From positions 27,670-70,273 of the forward strand of contig CYKH01000904.1 of assembly GCA_001460835.1 (NCBI GenBank): DNA of 42,604 nucleotides, written 5' to 3'. The translations under genes and the position numbers were made by a program. Shown here in pieces: positions 8,967-16,476 of the stretch (the first letter of the stretch is position 1; the number at the start of each line of letters is the position of its first letter). This DNA is from Bodo saltans. Taxonomy: Eukaryota > Euglenozoa > Kinetoplastea > Eubodonida > Bodonidae. Under the pieces are notes generated by a model. It ran no database searches. It was not told the DNA's origin and saw only the letters and a program-made list of their open reading frames with translations.

Positions 8967-9974
8967 ATGTCTGCAGCACGCTTGACGCCTGAAAGTGCTA
9001 AGTCGCTTCTCAACAGCATAGATTACATTCTATTGGATATCGATGGCGTTTTATGGTCAGGGGATCACGTGTTCGAAGGAGTACCAGAAACGCTTCAATG
9101 GCTGCGCAAACAAGGAAAGCAAGTTCGTTTCCTAAGCAACAATGCGACGATGTCGCGGACGACAATGGCGAAGAAGTTTATCAAGCGTGGTCTGGAGGGC
9201 GTCACAACATCTGAGACGTACACAAGCGCCTACGCCGCCGCGCTGCAGCTCAAGAAGTACCACCAGGGAGGTTCGGTCAATGAGAATATTCTGGTTGTGG
9301 GAGAGCAGGGGCTACACGACGAAATCCGTGCGGTGTTGGCTGCAGGATTCTACACATACGGCCTTGAGTTGAACAACCGAAAGTTTGTTCCTAACGAACT
9401 TTCCAATGCAATGAAGTCGGGCATTGTTCCTCCACCGACCGCTTCTGCCTCGACTGAGCCCCTCTCAATTCCCAACCTCAAGTGCACGACGGTCGTTGCC
9501 GGACTTGACCTCCACCTCAACATGTACAAGATTGCAGTAGCGGGACTAGTCCTCCAGCAACCCAACGTCCGTTTCGTTGCCACGAACGAGGATCCTCAGT
9601 ATCCCGTTGGCATGGATGGTGTGCTTGTCCCTGGAGCAGGTACTGGGATCGCGGCATTGTCGACCGTCTCTGGCCGCTCTCCAGACATTGTTTGTGGCAA
9701 GCCACACTTACACATGATGAAGTTGTTGTTTGAGCGCGAAAACATCAAAGATCCTCGTCGTTGTTTGATGATTGGAGATCGCCTATCCACTGATATCGCA
9801 TTTGGCAATGGCGCAGGGTGCCAGACGATGCTCGTCCTCACTGGGTGTGAGGGCCCAAAAGAGGTGGCTGCAGCACAGGCCCTTGGTGGTGAGAAGCAAA
9901 AAATTCTCACCCCCAACTACATTGCTGACTCATTGAACGCGCTTCGGCTGCTTGCCAGTCAAGCAAAGTTGTGA
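8967..9974 (+). CDS. HAD-superfamily phosphatase, phosphoglycolate/4-nitrophenylphosphatase type
   Basis: A 335-residue protein of the HAD subclass IIA, which includes eukaryotic phosphoglycolate phosphatase, pyridoxal phosphatase and yeast PHO13. Motif I is LLDIDGVLW with nucleophile D24 and acid D26. Motif II is the serine in FLSNNAT (S57). Motif III is the lysine in GKPHLHM near 243-249, and motif IV is IGDRLSTD (D271 and following). The cap domain between motifs II and III has the C2A size expected. All catalytic positions are intact. It probably removes phosphate from 2-phosphoglycolate or similar damaged metabolites in the cytosol. I cannot choose between substrates from sequence alone. 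The ATG lies after a T/C-rich region. Confidence 0.88.
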   Translation: MSAARLTPESAKSLLNSIDYILLDIDGVLWSGDHVFEGVPETLQWLRKQGKQVRFLSNNATMSRTTMAKKFIKRGLEGVTTSETYTSAYAAALQLKKYHQGGSVNENILVVGEQGLHDEIRAVLAAGFYTYGLELNNRKFVPNELSNAMKSGIVPPPTASASTEPLSIPNLKCTTVVAGLDLHLNMYKIAVAGLVLQQPNVRFVATNEDPQYPVGMDGVLVPGAGTGIAALSTVSGRSPDIVCGKPHLHMMKLLFERENIKDPRRCLMIGDRLSTDIAFGNGAGCQTMLVLTGCEGPKEVAAAQALGGEKQKILTPNYIADSLNALRLLASQAKL

Positions 9975-10050
9975 TGTCATGCTTGCAATTGATTAATGGA
10001 AGAGGTTACATTCTTTTCCTCATTTACATCCTTTCGTATTGTATCAGAGA

Positions 10051-10078
10051 TTCTTTTCTCCATTTTGTTCGCTTCAAG
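10051..10078 (+). promoter_or_regulatory. Putative trans-splice acceptor before the DUF72 gene
   Basis: A pyrimidine-rich run ends in CTTCAAG with AG at 10077-10078. It lies inside the extended open frame, and so argues for the start at 10098 instead of 9996. Confidence 0.45.
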
Positions 10079-10097
10079 AGCACACGAACCGATCATA

Positions 10098-11231
10098 ATG
10101 ATTCCTGCCAAGCGTCCTCGCGAAGAGTCAGAACCGTCCACCACCGCTGCTGCCGTCGCATTATCCCCTCCAGTCAGCATCGGCGGTGGTGGCTCTGATA
10201 CGCTGCAAAAGCAGTACATAGAGACTCGTGGCGAAAACGATCCTAAGATTGTCAAAAACTCTCTGTACGGTACATCAAGGAGTGCCCTTGGATGGGGGAC
10301 TCCCTTCCAACAAGCACCAAAGTGCTCAGTAGAGGGCTACCCTAACATTCACATTGGCATCAGCTCGCTGAATGGAGTGCCCGGAAAAGATCGTGAGATG
10401 CCAAAGTTGATGGCCCAGTACGTCAAGAAGTTCCAGTGCCTTGAGCATTGCTACCCGTACCACCGCATGTGTGACCCCAACGTGTGGGACGGGTGGAAGG
10501 CAATGATGCAGCGCAGGCCTGAGTTTGTCTTCACCATCAAAGCGAATCAGTACTTGACTCACACTCGGCGCTTGGAGATGGATGAGGACCTCGCACAACA
10601 CATCGATAACTTTTTTGTGCAACGTGTGCCACTACTTGGTGTGCATCTTGGACCTGTGCTAGTGCAACTGCCTCCTAATTTCCACAAGAACGACGGCCAT
10701 CTGGAGAGAATCCGTGCCGTCGCCGCACGTATCCCATCCACTGTTCGTATTGCAGTGGAGTTCCGCCACAAATCATGGTTCTGCGATGAAGTCTACGATG
10801 TTCTCAAGGAGCTGAAGTGGGGCCTGGTCGTCACGCACAACGAGGATATTGGAGAATCGCCGTTTGTGATCACGAACCCCTCCTTTTTGTACGTGCGTTT
10901 GCACGGCGCAGTCAGTCAGTACGTGGGCGACTATGGTCCGGTGCTCATGTTACGATGGGCAGAAATTATCGCCAAGTTTGTGCAGGAAGACCCATCTCGA
11001 CACGTGTACTTCTTCCTGAACAATAATGAATCGCAGATTGGAGGCCTCACGAGCTCGATTGTCGATGCTTCGTCGCTCACGCAAAGCTTGGCGAAGCTGC
11101 TGCCGAAGTCACAGGCCCCGAACACTGCCGCTGCCACAACAACGACACCTTCGTCGTCTCAGAAGCCTGCAGCTGTGGCAAATACGCCAACAAAAACTCC
11201 GCCTGCTGAGGAAGTGGTCATCGTTGACTAA
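10098..11231 (+). CDS. DUF72 (YecE-like) TIM-barrel protein
   Basis: The protein is 377 residues from the ATG at 10098. The reading frame stays open upstream to an ATG at 9996, but a pyrimidine tract and AG at 10077-10078 lie 20 bases before 10098, and the upstream codons translate the T-rich tract itself. The domain spans about residues 95-350. Diagnostic DUF72 features are the IGISSLNG start, YPYHR in place of the usual fYP, FTIKANQYLTH, LGPVLVQLPPNF, VEFRHKSWF and a late YVRLHG block followed by YVYFFLNNN-like sequence. The family is widespread in bacteria and protists; its function is unknown and an isomerase-like TIM barrel is expected. The N-terminus (KRPREE) is basic and may be nuclear-targeting. 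The C-terminal tail is low complexity, rich in Ala and Thr. Confidence 0.85.
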   Translation: MIPAKRPREESEPSTTAAAVALSPPVSIGGGGSDTLQKQYIETRGENDPKIVKNSLYGTSRSALGWGTPFQQAPKCSVEGYPNIHIGISSLNGVPGKDREMPKLMAQYVKKFQCLEHCYPYHRMCDPNVWDGWKAMMQRRPEFVFTIKANQYLTHTRRLEMDEDLAQHIDNFFVQRVPLLGVHLGPVLVQLPPNFHKNDGHLERIRAVAARIPSTVRIAVEFRHKSWFCDEVYDVLKELKWGLVVTHNEDIGESPFVITNPSFLYVRLHGAVSQYVGDYGPVLMLRWAEIIAKFVQEDPSRHVYFFLNNNESQIGGLTSSIVDASSLTQSLAKLLPKSQAPNTAAATTTTPSSSQKPAAVANTPTKTPPAEEVVIVD

Positions 11232-11426
11232 GCAAACTGTTTTCCCGTTTATCGCGTAAGAGAAAAAAAAAAGAAGATCGCGGTCCATTTTGTTGCTCAA
11301 CATTGTGTAACACTTCATGCACTTTCTTAAATTAATGAGACGGCGAGTCCCATCTGGATTCAATTTGTATTCGTTGTTTCTGTAAAGACGACTTACATAC
11401 CATCTGGGCACAGACCACGCATATTC

Positions 11427-12407
11427 ATGTCAGTTCCTGCTCGTGGTCGCGACGATGTCATTTTTGGAGCGAAGGAGAAGAAGAAAGACAAGCCGCTCTC
11501 AGACGAATTGCAAAGTTCAGTGAACGGCATCAGCTCCGATGCAACATCCGAAGAGTACAAAGCAATTGGAAATCAATGCTTTGCGTGGGGAAATTTTTCA
11601 TCCGCGATAAAGATGTACACCAAAGCACTAGAGAAGGACCCTGACAACGAAGTGCTGTTGAGCAATAGGTCTGCGTCGTACGTGCAATCGCCGCTGCTTG
11701 CAGGGCCTTCATTGGCGCTGAAGGACGCGGAAAAGGCGATTCAATTGAAGCCCACGTGGTTCAAATCGCACTTGCGGAAAGCTGACGCATTGTTTGCTCA
11801 AAAGAAAATTCAACAAGCCCTCGAATCGTATGAAAAGGTTCTCGAGTTAGAGCCCGCTTGTCAAACAGCTTTAGATTCACGTGCTTGCTGCCGAAGAGAG
11901 CTTCTCATTGCTGGAGAGCACGTAGAGAGGGACGAGCGAGATGCAGCGTCATCACCCCCTCGCTCTGCAGGTGACACATTTACGTACAACTCTGAGACTC
12001 ACAAGAAAGAAAAGAAAGCCGTTTCCGCTGAGGAACGTGCAGAGGCGGAAAAGCATCTTGATACAGAAACACTTGTCAAAACATGGACGAAAGACACTAG
12101 CATGGCTGAAGATAAGACTGCGTGCAAAAAGCGAACTGTAGATTTGAATACTGCGGATCGTGATGCCGGCAAGTCATACAAAGAGCAGCTCATGAACAAC
12201 TTCCGCAAGAAGGTGACCGACGATACCACTCTCTCAGACACCATCACGAGACGGCAAGAAAGTGATTCACTTCGGGGTGATGGGCTAGATTTTAGACGTG
12301 ATGCAGATGCTGCAAAGCGCAAACTTGGCGGTGGCACGGATGGCATTGGGATGGCCATCTCTGCAGAGGCTTACAAAGCAAACCAATACAAGAGTAGTGT
12401 TTGGTAG
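11427..12407 (+). CDS. TPR co-chaperone-like protein with carboxylate clamp
   Basis: A 326-residue protein with three tetratricopeptide repeats at about 42-155. The residues that form the carboxylate clamp in HOP/STI1-type TPRs are in place: K45 and N49 in YKAIGN, N80 in LSNRS, K113 and R117 in KSHLRK. The domain therefore probably binds the EEVD tail of Hsp70 or Hsp90. A small insertion (SPLLAGPS) lengthens the loop between TPR 1 and 2. The C-terminal half is charged and helical, and ends in a compact region that includes YKEQLMNNFRKK and a Gly-rich GGGTDGIGM. I do not recognise a second domain (no DP repeat, J domain or PP5 phosphatase). It is probably cytosolic. HOP, SGT and RPAP3/SPAG1-type relatives are all possible. 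Confidence 0.75.
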   Translation: MSVPARGRDDVIFGAKEKKKDKPLSDELQSSVNGISSDATSEEYKAIGNQCFAWGNFSSAIKMYTKALEKDPDNEVLLSNRSASYVQSPLLAGPSLALKDAEKAIQLKPTWFKSHLRKADALFAQKKIQQALESYEKVLELEPACQTALDSRACCRRELLIAGEHVERDERDAASSPPRSAGDTFTYNSETHKKEKKAVSAEERAEAEKHLDTETLVKTWTKDTSMAEDKTACKKRTVDLNTADRDAGKSYKEQLMNNFRKKVTDDTTLSDTITRRQESDSLRGDGLDFRRDADAAKRKLGGGTDGIGMAISAEAYKANQYKSSVW

Positions 12408-12669
12408 GAGGAGCAGCAGCGAAATCCAGGGGGAGAGACATGAAGCGTGTTGTTTGATACTGAGGTACTTTGAGCCAGTTCAGCATTATTGTAGACAAGA
12501 AGTCATCTTTTTCACCGAATTGTGAACTCCATGTTTGAGCCAGCGCGCAAGGGATTAAATTGAAAGATTATTTGATATGCGTTTGAAAGTCAGTGCGTAG
12601 AATAGAACCACCATCAAAAATACAGCAATAAAAGCATTTCTGTATATTGTAAGATACACCCAAAGCAGC

Positions 12670-13602
12670 ATGCTGCCGCGTCGAGTTGCACCACCTGCGG
12701 CCCTTCTACAAGCAAACTTGGCCGTCCTCGATGTTCCTAACTCCCCATATACCGAGGGTGGCCCCCTCACTGGGCCCATGTCGTCACGAGCCTCCACTGC
12801 ATGCGAGGTGATCTCCATTGTCTCGATGGCTGACCCCACCAGCGTGAGTGATCGGCGAGAAACAACACAAGCGGCCTCGTCGTACCGCTACCTCGAGACG
12901 ACTCAACGCCAACTTCTCAGTTCACGGAAAGACGCTGCGAACCGTCGCCAGAGCTCCTTCCCCTCGAAGCAGCAAAGGAGCGGCACGATGCTGATGGACC
13001 CTCAGTCTATGATAGATCCTCGTGAGCACGTTGAGTTTCACAAAACTGAGGAAGAGTATGGACTTACGAAGGAAGAGCGAGAGTGGCTTCGTGGGTTGTA
13101 CGAGAAGTACCGCCAAGAGGTTCCACATGAAGATGCACTCAAAGAGTTGCTATGGAATGTAGACAGAGACTCCATGGACGATCAACAGCTCCACTCCAAA
13201 CTGCAAGGTACCTTCCCGGCTCAATCACTTCCACTGCAGCAAGGATTTCGTGTTCGCAGCGTTAGCCCATCGGCCAGCACAACCAGTCCTCAAACAACGG
13301 CATTGAACTGGACGGACTTCACGATGCCGCTAGCGACGGACAAAGAGGCCCATCATCCAACACAGCCGTCTGCACAGTTACCAATGTCTGTGCTGTCATT
13401 CGAGCAGCTGCTTGACTACGCTGTAATGGTGAAGACGCAATGTGCGGCGAGAAACGTCAGCGATCAAATGACACTCGATGCTTTTGTGCTCCTCGGGGGT
13501 TGTGAAGATGGCTCCGGTGAAGTGCAGCTTGACACCCTCCGCCAGACCATCCTCGACTTCAATCTGAACATTGACGTCGAGTCGTTCGTGTCGCAGCGTT
13601 AG
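12670..13602 (+). CDS. EF-hand low-complexity protein, fragment 1 (N-terminal)
   Basis: First of four frame-broken pieces of what looks like one gene spanning 12670-16215. It starts with ATG and encodes 310 residues, with no family recognised before about residue 190. The piece is cut short because a 337-bp segment (13254-13590) is followed at once by a second, 340-bp copy that shifts the frame by one base. The last few residues before the stop are out-of-frame read-through into copy 2. If one copy of each of three duplications in this gene is removed, the coding length is 2868 bases (956 codons with stop), a single uninterrupted frame. Confidence 0.6.
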   Translation: MLPRRVAPPAALLQANLAVLDVPNSPYTEGGPLTGPMSSRASTACEVISIVSMADPTSVSDRRETTQAASSYRYLETTQRQLLSSRKDAANRRQSSFPSKQQRSGTMLMDPQSMIDPREHVEFHKTEEEYGLTKEEREWLRGLYEKYRQEVPHEDALKELLWNVDRDSMDDQQLHSKLQGTFPAQSLPLQQGFRVRSVSPSASTTSPQTTALNWTDFTMPLATDKEAHHPTQPSAQLPMSVLSFEQLLDYAVMVKTQCAARNVSDQMTLDAFVLLGGCEDGSGEVQLDTLRQTILDFNLNIDVESFVSQR

Positions 13603-13930
13603 CCCATCGGCCAGCACAACCAGTCCTCAAACAACGGCATTGAACTGGACGGACTTCACGATGCCGCTAGCGACGGACAAAGAGGCCCATCATCCAACAC
13701 CGCAGCCGTCTGCACAGTTACCAATGTCTGTGCTGTCATTCGAGCAGCTGCTTGACTACGCTGTAATGGTGAAGACGCAATGTGCGGCGAGAAACGTCAG
13801 CGATCAAATGACACTCGATGCTTTTGTGCTCCTCGGGGGTTGTGAAGATGGCTCCGGTGAAGTGCAGCTTGACACCCTCCGCCAGACCATCCTCGACTTC
13901 AATCTGAACATTGACGTCGAGTCGTTCGTG
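13254..13930 (+). repeat. Direct tandem duplication, 337 bp + 340 bp, inside a gene
   Basis: Copy 1 is 13254-13590 and copy 2 is 13591-13930, directly adjacent. The only difference I found by eye is a 3-base in-frame insertion in copy 2 (extra CCG near 13702). The unit length is 1 modulo 3, so the duplication breaks the frame. Confidence 0.92.
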
Positions 13931-15169
13931 GCGGCTGTGGATAAAGACGGCGACGGAACCATCATGTATCATGAATTCGCGTGGTTGTACAATGAGGGCT
14001 TGATGGACCTCACTACGTCACCATCGTCTGCGCTTGTGACGAAGACGCCGTCGAATTTCTTTGCCCCGGTGACTACGAGCATCAACGGCGGCGATGCTGG
14101 ATCAGACTCAGCAGGTGCGAAAGGATCTCGCAACGTCTCACCTATTGTAGGGTTGACGTCGCCATCGCTCCACTCCGTCGTGAAGTTGCCAGCCGAGACT
14201 CCTAATCACCCAGCCAGCGCCAAGCTGGAAGCCCTCCAAGTGCTGAGTCGCGCATCCGTTGCACGTGCGCTATCCGTCAATGTTGACTTTCAAGGGGTAT
14301 CACCCTCTAAGAGGGGTGCTCATCATCTGCACAACAAGCAGCGCACTCGTCCCCAGGCCGTGCCATGCAGAGACTTGGCGGACCCAGACACCGTCCTTCA
14401 GAGACTGGAGGATGTTGGCGTGACGCACGAGCATCGGATTGCGTACAGCGAGCTCACAAACCGAAGGCATCTTCGCCTACGGTTCTCCCAGGGAAATCAA
14501 TTGCTTGCCGATAACGTCAATGATTTGTTCTTCAAGCGACAAATCCCGACGACGACAGCTAACAACGGTGATGGGAGCCATATTTGCGTCACACCTGCCG
14601 CTACCGCAGCACCGTCTGAAGTGTCTATCACTCCGCGACGACAACGAGTGGCACTGAAGCCAAAAGTGGATTCAAGCGTGCCCCGGAGCGCGGTCAAGGG
14701 TCCTCCGTCTCCTCGCCGCCCCCCAACAGTTGCCGAGCTGGTCCAACGAAAATTGGACGAATCCTCGACGTCACGTTCATCAGCGTGCCGTGAACATCGT
14801 CGATTGAAGTCTGAAGGTGACCCAGCAGCAGCAGCAGCTGCCGAAGTGCAGCAGGCGATGGAGACACTTCAGATTGCTCTTCAAAAGCTCGACCTTGCTC
14901 GACAACAACAACAGGGCGCTGCTGCGTTGTCGCAAAAGTTGCTGCATCAACCCAAAGCTCAACAAAAAAGCACAGAAACTAGCACCCAAATTGCCGTTAC
15001 AAATAGCGCCTCGAATGTTTTTTTTTTAAGTGCAGCAAGCGATGGAGACACTCCAGATTGCTCTTCAAAAGCTCGATGTAGCTCGACAACAACAACAACA
15101 GGGCGCTGCTGCGTCGTCGCAAAAGTTGCTGCATCAAGCCAAAGCTCAACAAAAAAGCACAGACACTAG
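13591..15169 (+). CDS. EF-hand low-complexity protein, fragment 2 (central)
   Basis: This continues fragment 1 in the next frame and has no ATG of its own at the expected place. It contains a canonical EF-hand calcium-binding loop, DKDGDGTIMYHE, at bases 13940-13975. A degenerate EF-like loop (CEDGSGEVQLD) lies about 40 residues earlier, inside the duplicated part. Calcium binding by at least one site is likely. The following 350 residues are low complexity with Ser/Pro and basic patches, then glutamine-rich (QLARQQQQ-like) near 14880. The frame breaks again at a second duplication near 15018: sequence after about 15017 (NVFFLSAAS onward) is out of frame. No enzymatic domain is seen. Confidence 0.6.
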
Positions 15170-15204
15170 CACCCAAATTGCCGTTACAAATAGCGCCTCG
15201 AATG
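14844..15204 (+). repeat. Direct duplication, 174 bp + 177 bp, separated by ten T
   Basis: Copy 1 is 14844-15017 and copy 2 is 15028-15204, with a spacer of ten T residues (15018-15027). Copy 2 has one extra CAA codon and several substitutions, some synonymous and some not (such as L to S, P to A, E to D). The offset at the start is 184 bases (1 modulo 3), so the frame is broken. Confidence 0.9.
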
Positions 15205-15998
15205 CTGCTGTAGCTGCAGCAGCAAAGTCTACTTCACAAATTGTCGCCACGGAAAACGTTCCCGCCGCAACCACAACAGGCGGCAACACCGGCTCTCACA
15301 CAATCGCTGCTCAAGGCGGCAACGATGAGGATACCAGTGGAGAGTACGACGACGATGAGTTCGAAGCCACTGATGTCAGTGCCCACAACACCACTGTTGT
15401 GGGGAAACTGGAGTCAGAAAACGAACCTCAATCGTCAGCGTCCAGCAGCAGTAGCAGGAGTTCGAGCAGAAGCAGCCGAAGCAGGAGCAATTCTTCTCGA
15501 TCATTTAGCATAGCAAGCTCGTCTTCTCGGGCCTCGGTTCGAAGCACCAGCGTTGACGGTGCTCAAAACACACACTCTGCTCCTGCTCAAATGCAGCAAC
15601 CAGAAGCGGTACTTCCAGTGAAACCCCACGCTCCTCCTGCCGCAGCGTCAACTCGCTCGAGTCGCCTTCGTCACGCCAAGCAGCACCCAGAAGCCGCCTC
15701 CGCTGAGGTGGCCACCCACGCGGTGCCGACGAAAGGTCCCACCCGGCCCCCATCCGCCGCAAAGCATCATTTGCTGCTACGGCGTCCCCAAACCGCCTCC
15801 TCTCAATCTCGTCTCTGTCGCACAACAGGTCGTGCCTACGACGATGACAAATTATCACGCATCCCATCTGCAATCACTTCTATGCAGAATCAACGAGTCA
15901 TCATCCGCCGCAAAGCATCATTTGCTGCTACGGCGTCCCCACACCGCCTCCTCTCAATCTCGTCTCTGTCGTACAACAGGTCGTGCCTACGAAGATGA
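15030..15998 (+). CDS. EF-hand low-complexity protein, fragment 3
   Basis: Third piece of the 12670-16215 gene, in a third frame. It begins inside copy 2 of the glutamine-rich duplication. It encodes alanine/threonine-rich sequence, an acidic patch (EYDDDEFE), and then a Ser/Arg-rich stretch at about bases 15440-15545 that resembles RS-type disordered regions. From about 15902 the translation is out of frame because of the third duplication. No fold is recognised, and the region is probably disordered. Confidence 0.55.
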   Translation: MQQAMETLQIALQKLDVARQQQQQGAAASSQKLLHQAKAQQKSTDTSTQIAVTNSASNAAVAAAAKSTSQIVATENVPAATTTGGNTGSHTIAAQGGNDEDTSGEYDDDEFEATDVSAHNTTVVGKLESENEPQSSASSSSSRSSSRSSRSRSNSSRSFSIASSSSRASVRSTSVDGAQNTHSAPAQMQQPEAVLPVKPHAPPAAASTRSSRLRHAKQHPEAASAEVATHAVPTKGPTRPPSAAKHHLLLRRPQTASSQSRLCRTTGRAYDDDKLSRIPSAITSMQNQRVIIRRKASFAATASPHRLLSISSLSYNRSCLRR

Positions 15999-16052
15999 CA
16001 AATTATCACGAATCCCATCTGCAATCACTTCTATGCAGAATCAACGAGTCAT
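15751..16052 (+). repeat. Direct tandem duplication, 151 bp + 151 bp
   Basis: Copy 1 is 15751-15901 and copy 2 is 15902-16052, directly adjacent and of equal length. I count four substitutions, two of them synonymous in the gene frame. The unit is 1 modulo 3, giving the third frame break of this gene. Confidence 0.92.
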
Positions 16053-16215
16053 GGACGCCTTGAAGCGCTGTGCAGCAGAAGGAAATGGACAAGCGGTATC
16101 ACTCGTGCCGAGTACCTCACACAAAAAGAAAGGCTCTGCTTCAGTTGCCGCTGTTGGAGGCGCGCAGCTCACTGCTGATGACCAACAACTCATGGACCGC
16201 TGGACGCGACGATAG
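15904..16215 (+). CDS. EF-hand low-complexity protein, fragment 4 (C-terminal)
   Basis: The last piece, in the same gene sense but a further frame. It covers copy 2 of the 151-bp duplication and then about 55 unique residues ending in DQQLMDRWTRR and a TAG stop. The short unique tail includes a KKKG basic motif. Its connection to the previous pieces rests on the frame being restored exactly when one duplication copy is dropped. Confidence 0.55.
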   Translation, partial: SAAKHHLLLRRPHTASSQSRLCRTTGRAYEDDKLSRIPSAITSMQNQRVMDALKRCAAEGNGQAVSLVPSTSHKKKGSASVAAVGGAQLTADDQQLMDRWTRR

Positions 16216-16353
16216 GGATGTTTGGCAATTGATGTTCTGATTGCGATGAAAGAAAGTATGTTACAGTATTGTAGTGTATGCACGAAAGCAAATAAGAGAA
16301 CATTAGAGCAATTGCTTCTCTGACACTCAGCCTAATTTTCATTACTTCCAATG

Positions 16354-16374
16354 ACCTCTTTTTTTCTCTTGGAG
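16354..16374 (+). promoter_or_regulatory. Putative trans-splice acceptor before the CD36-family gene
   Basis: CTCTTTTTTTCTCTT is followed by GGAG (AG 16373-16374), about 100 bases upstream of the ATG at 16477. Confidence 0.4.
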
Positions 16375-16476
16375 GTCGAACCCATAAATAGTAACCTTGC
16401 ACTCCCCAGTTGTGTGGAGCCGCAAAACTGATCACATTAAAGGCACACTAAGTGAAAAAAAACACAGAAATACAAG

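Noticed and set aside
9996-10097. N-terminal extension of the DUF72 protein from ATG 9996
   Set aside because: The extension translates a T-rich tract and crosses a likely splice AG at 10078, so it is probably not in the mRNA.
13254-16052. Programmed frameshifting in the EF-hand gene
   Set aside because: The frame changes coincide exactly with duplicated blocks and not with slippery sequences or pseudoknot-like structures. Dropping a copy explains them fully.
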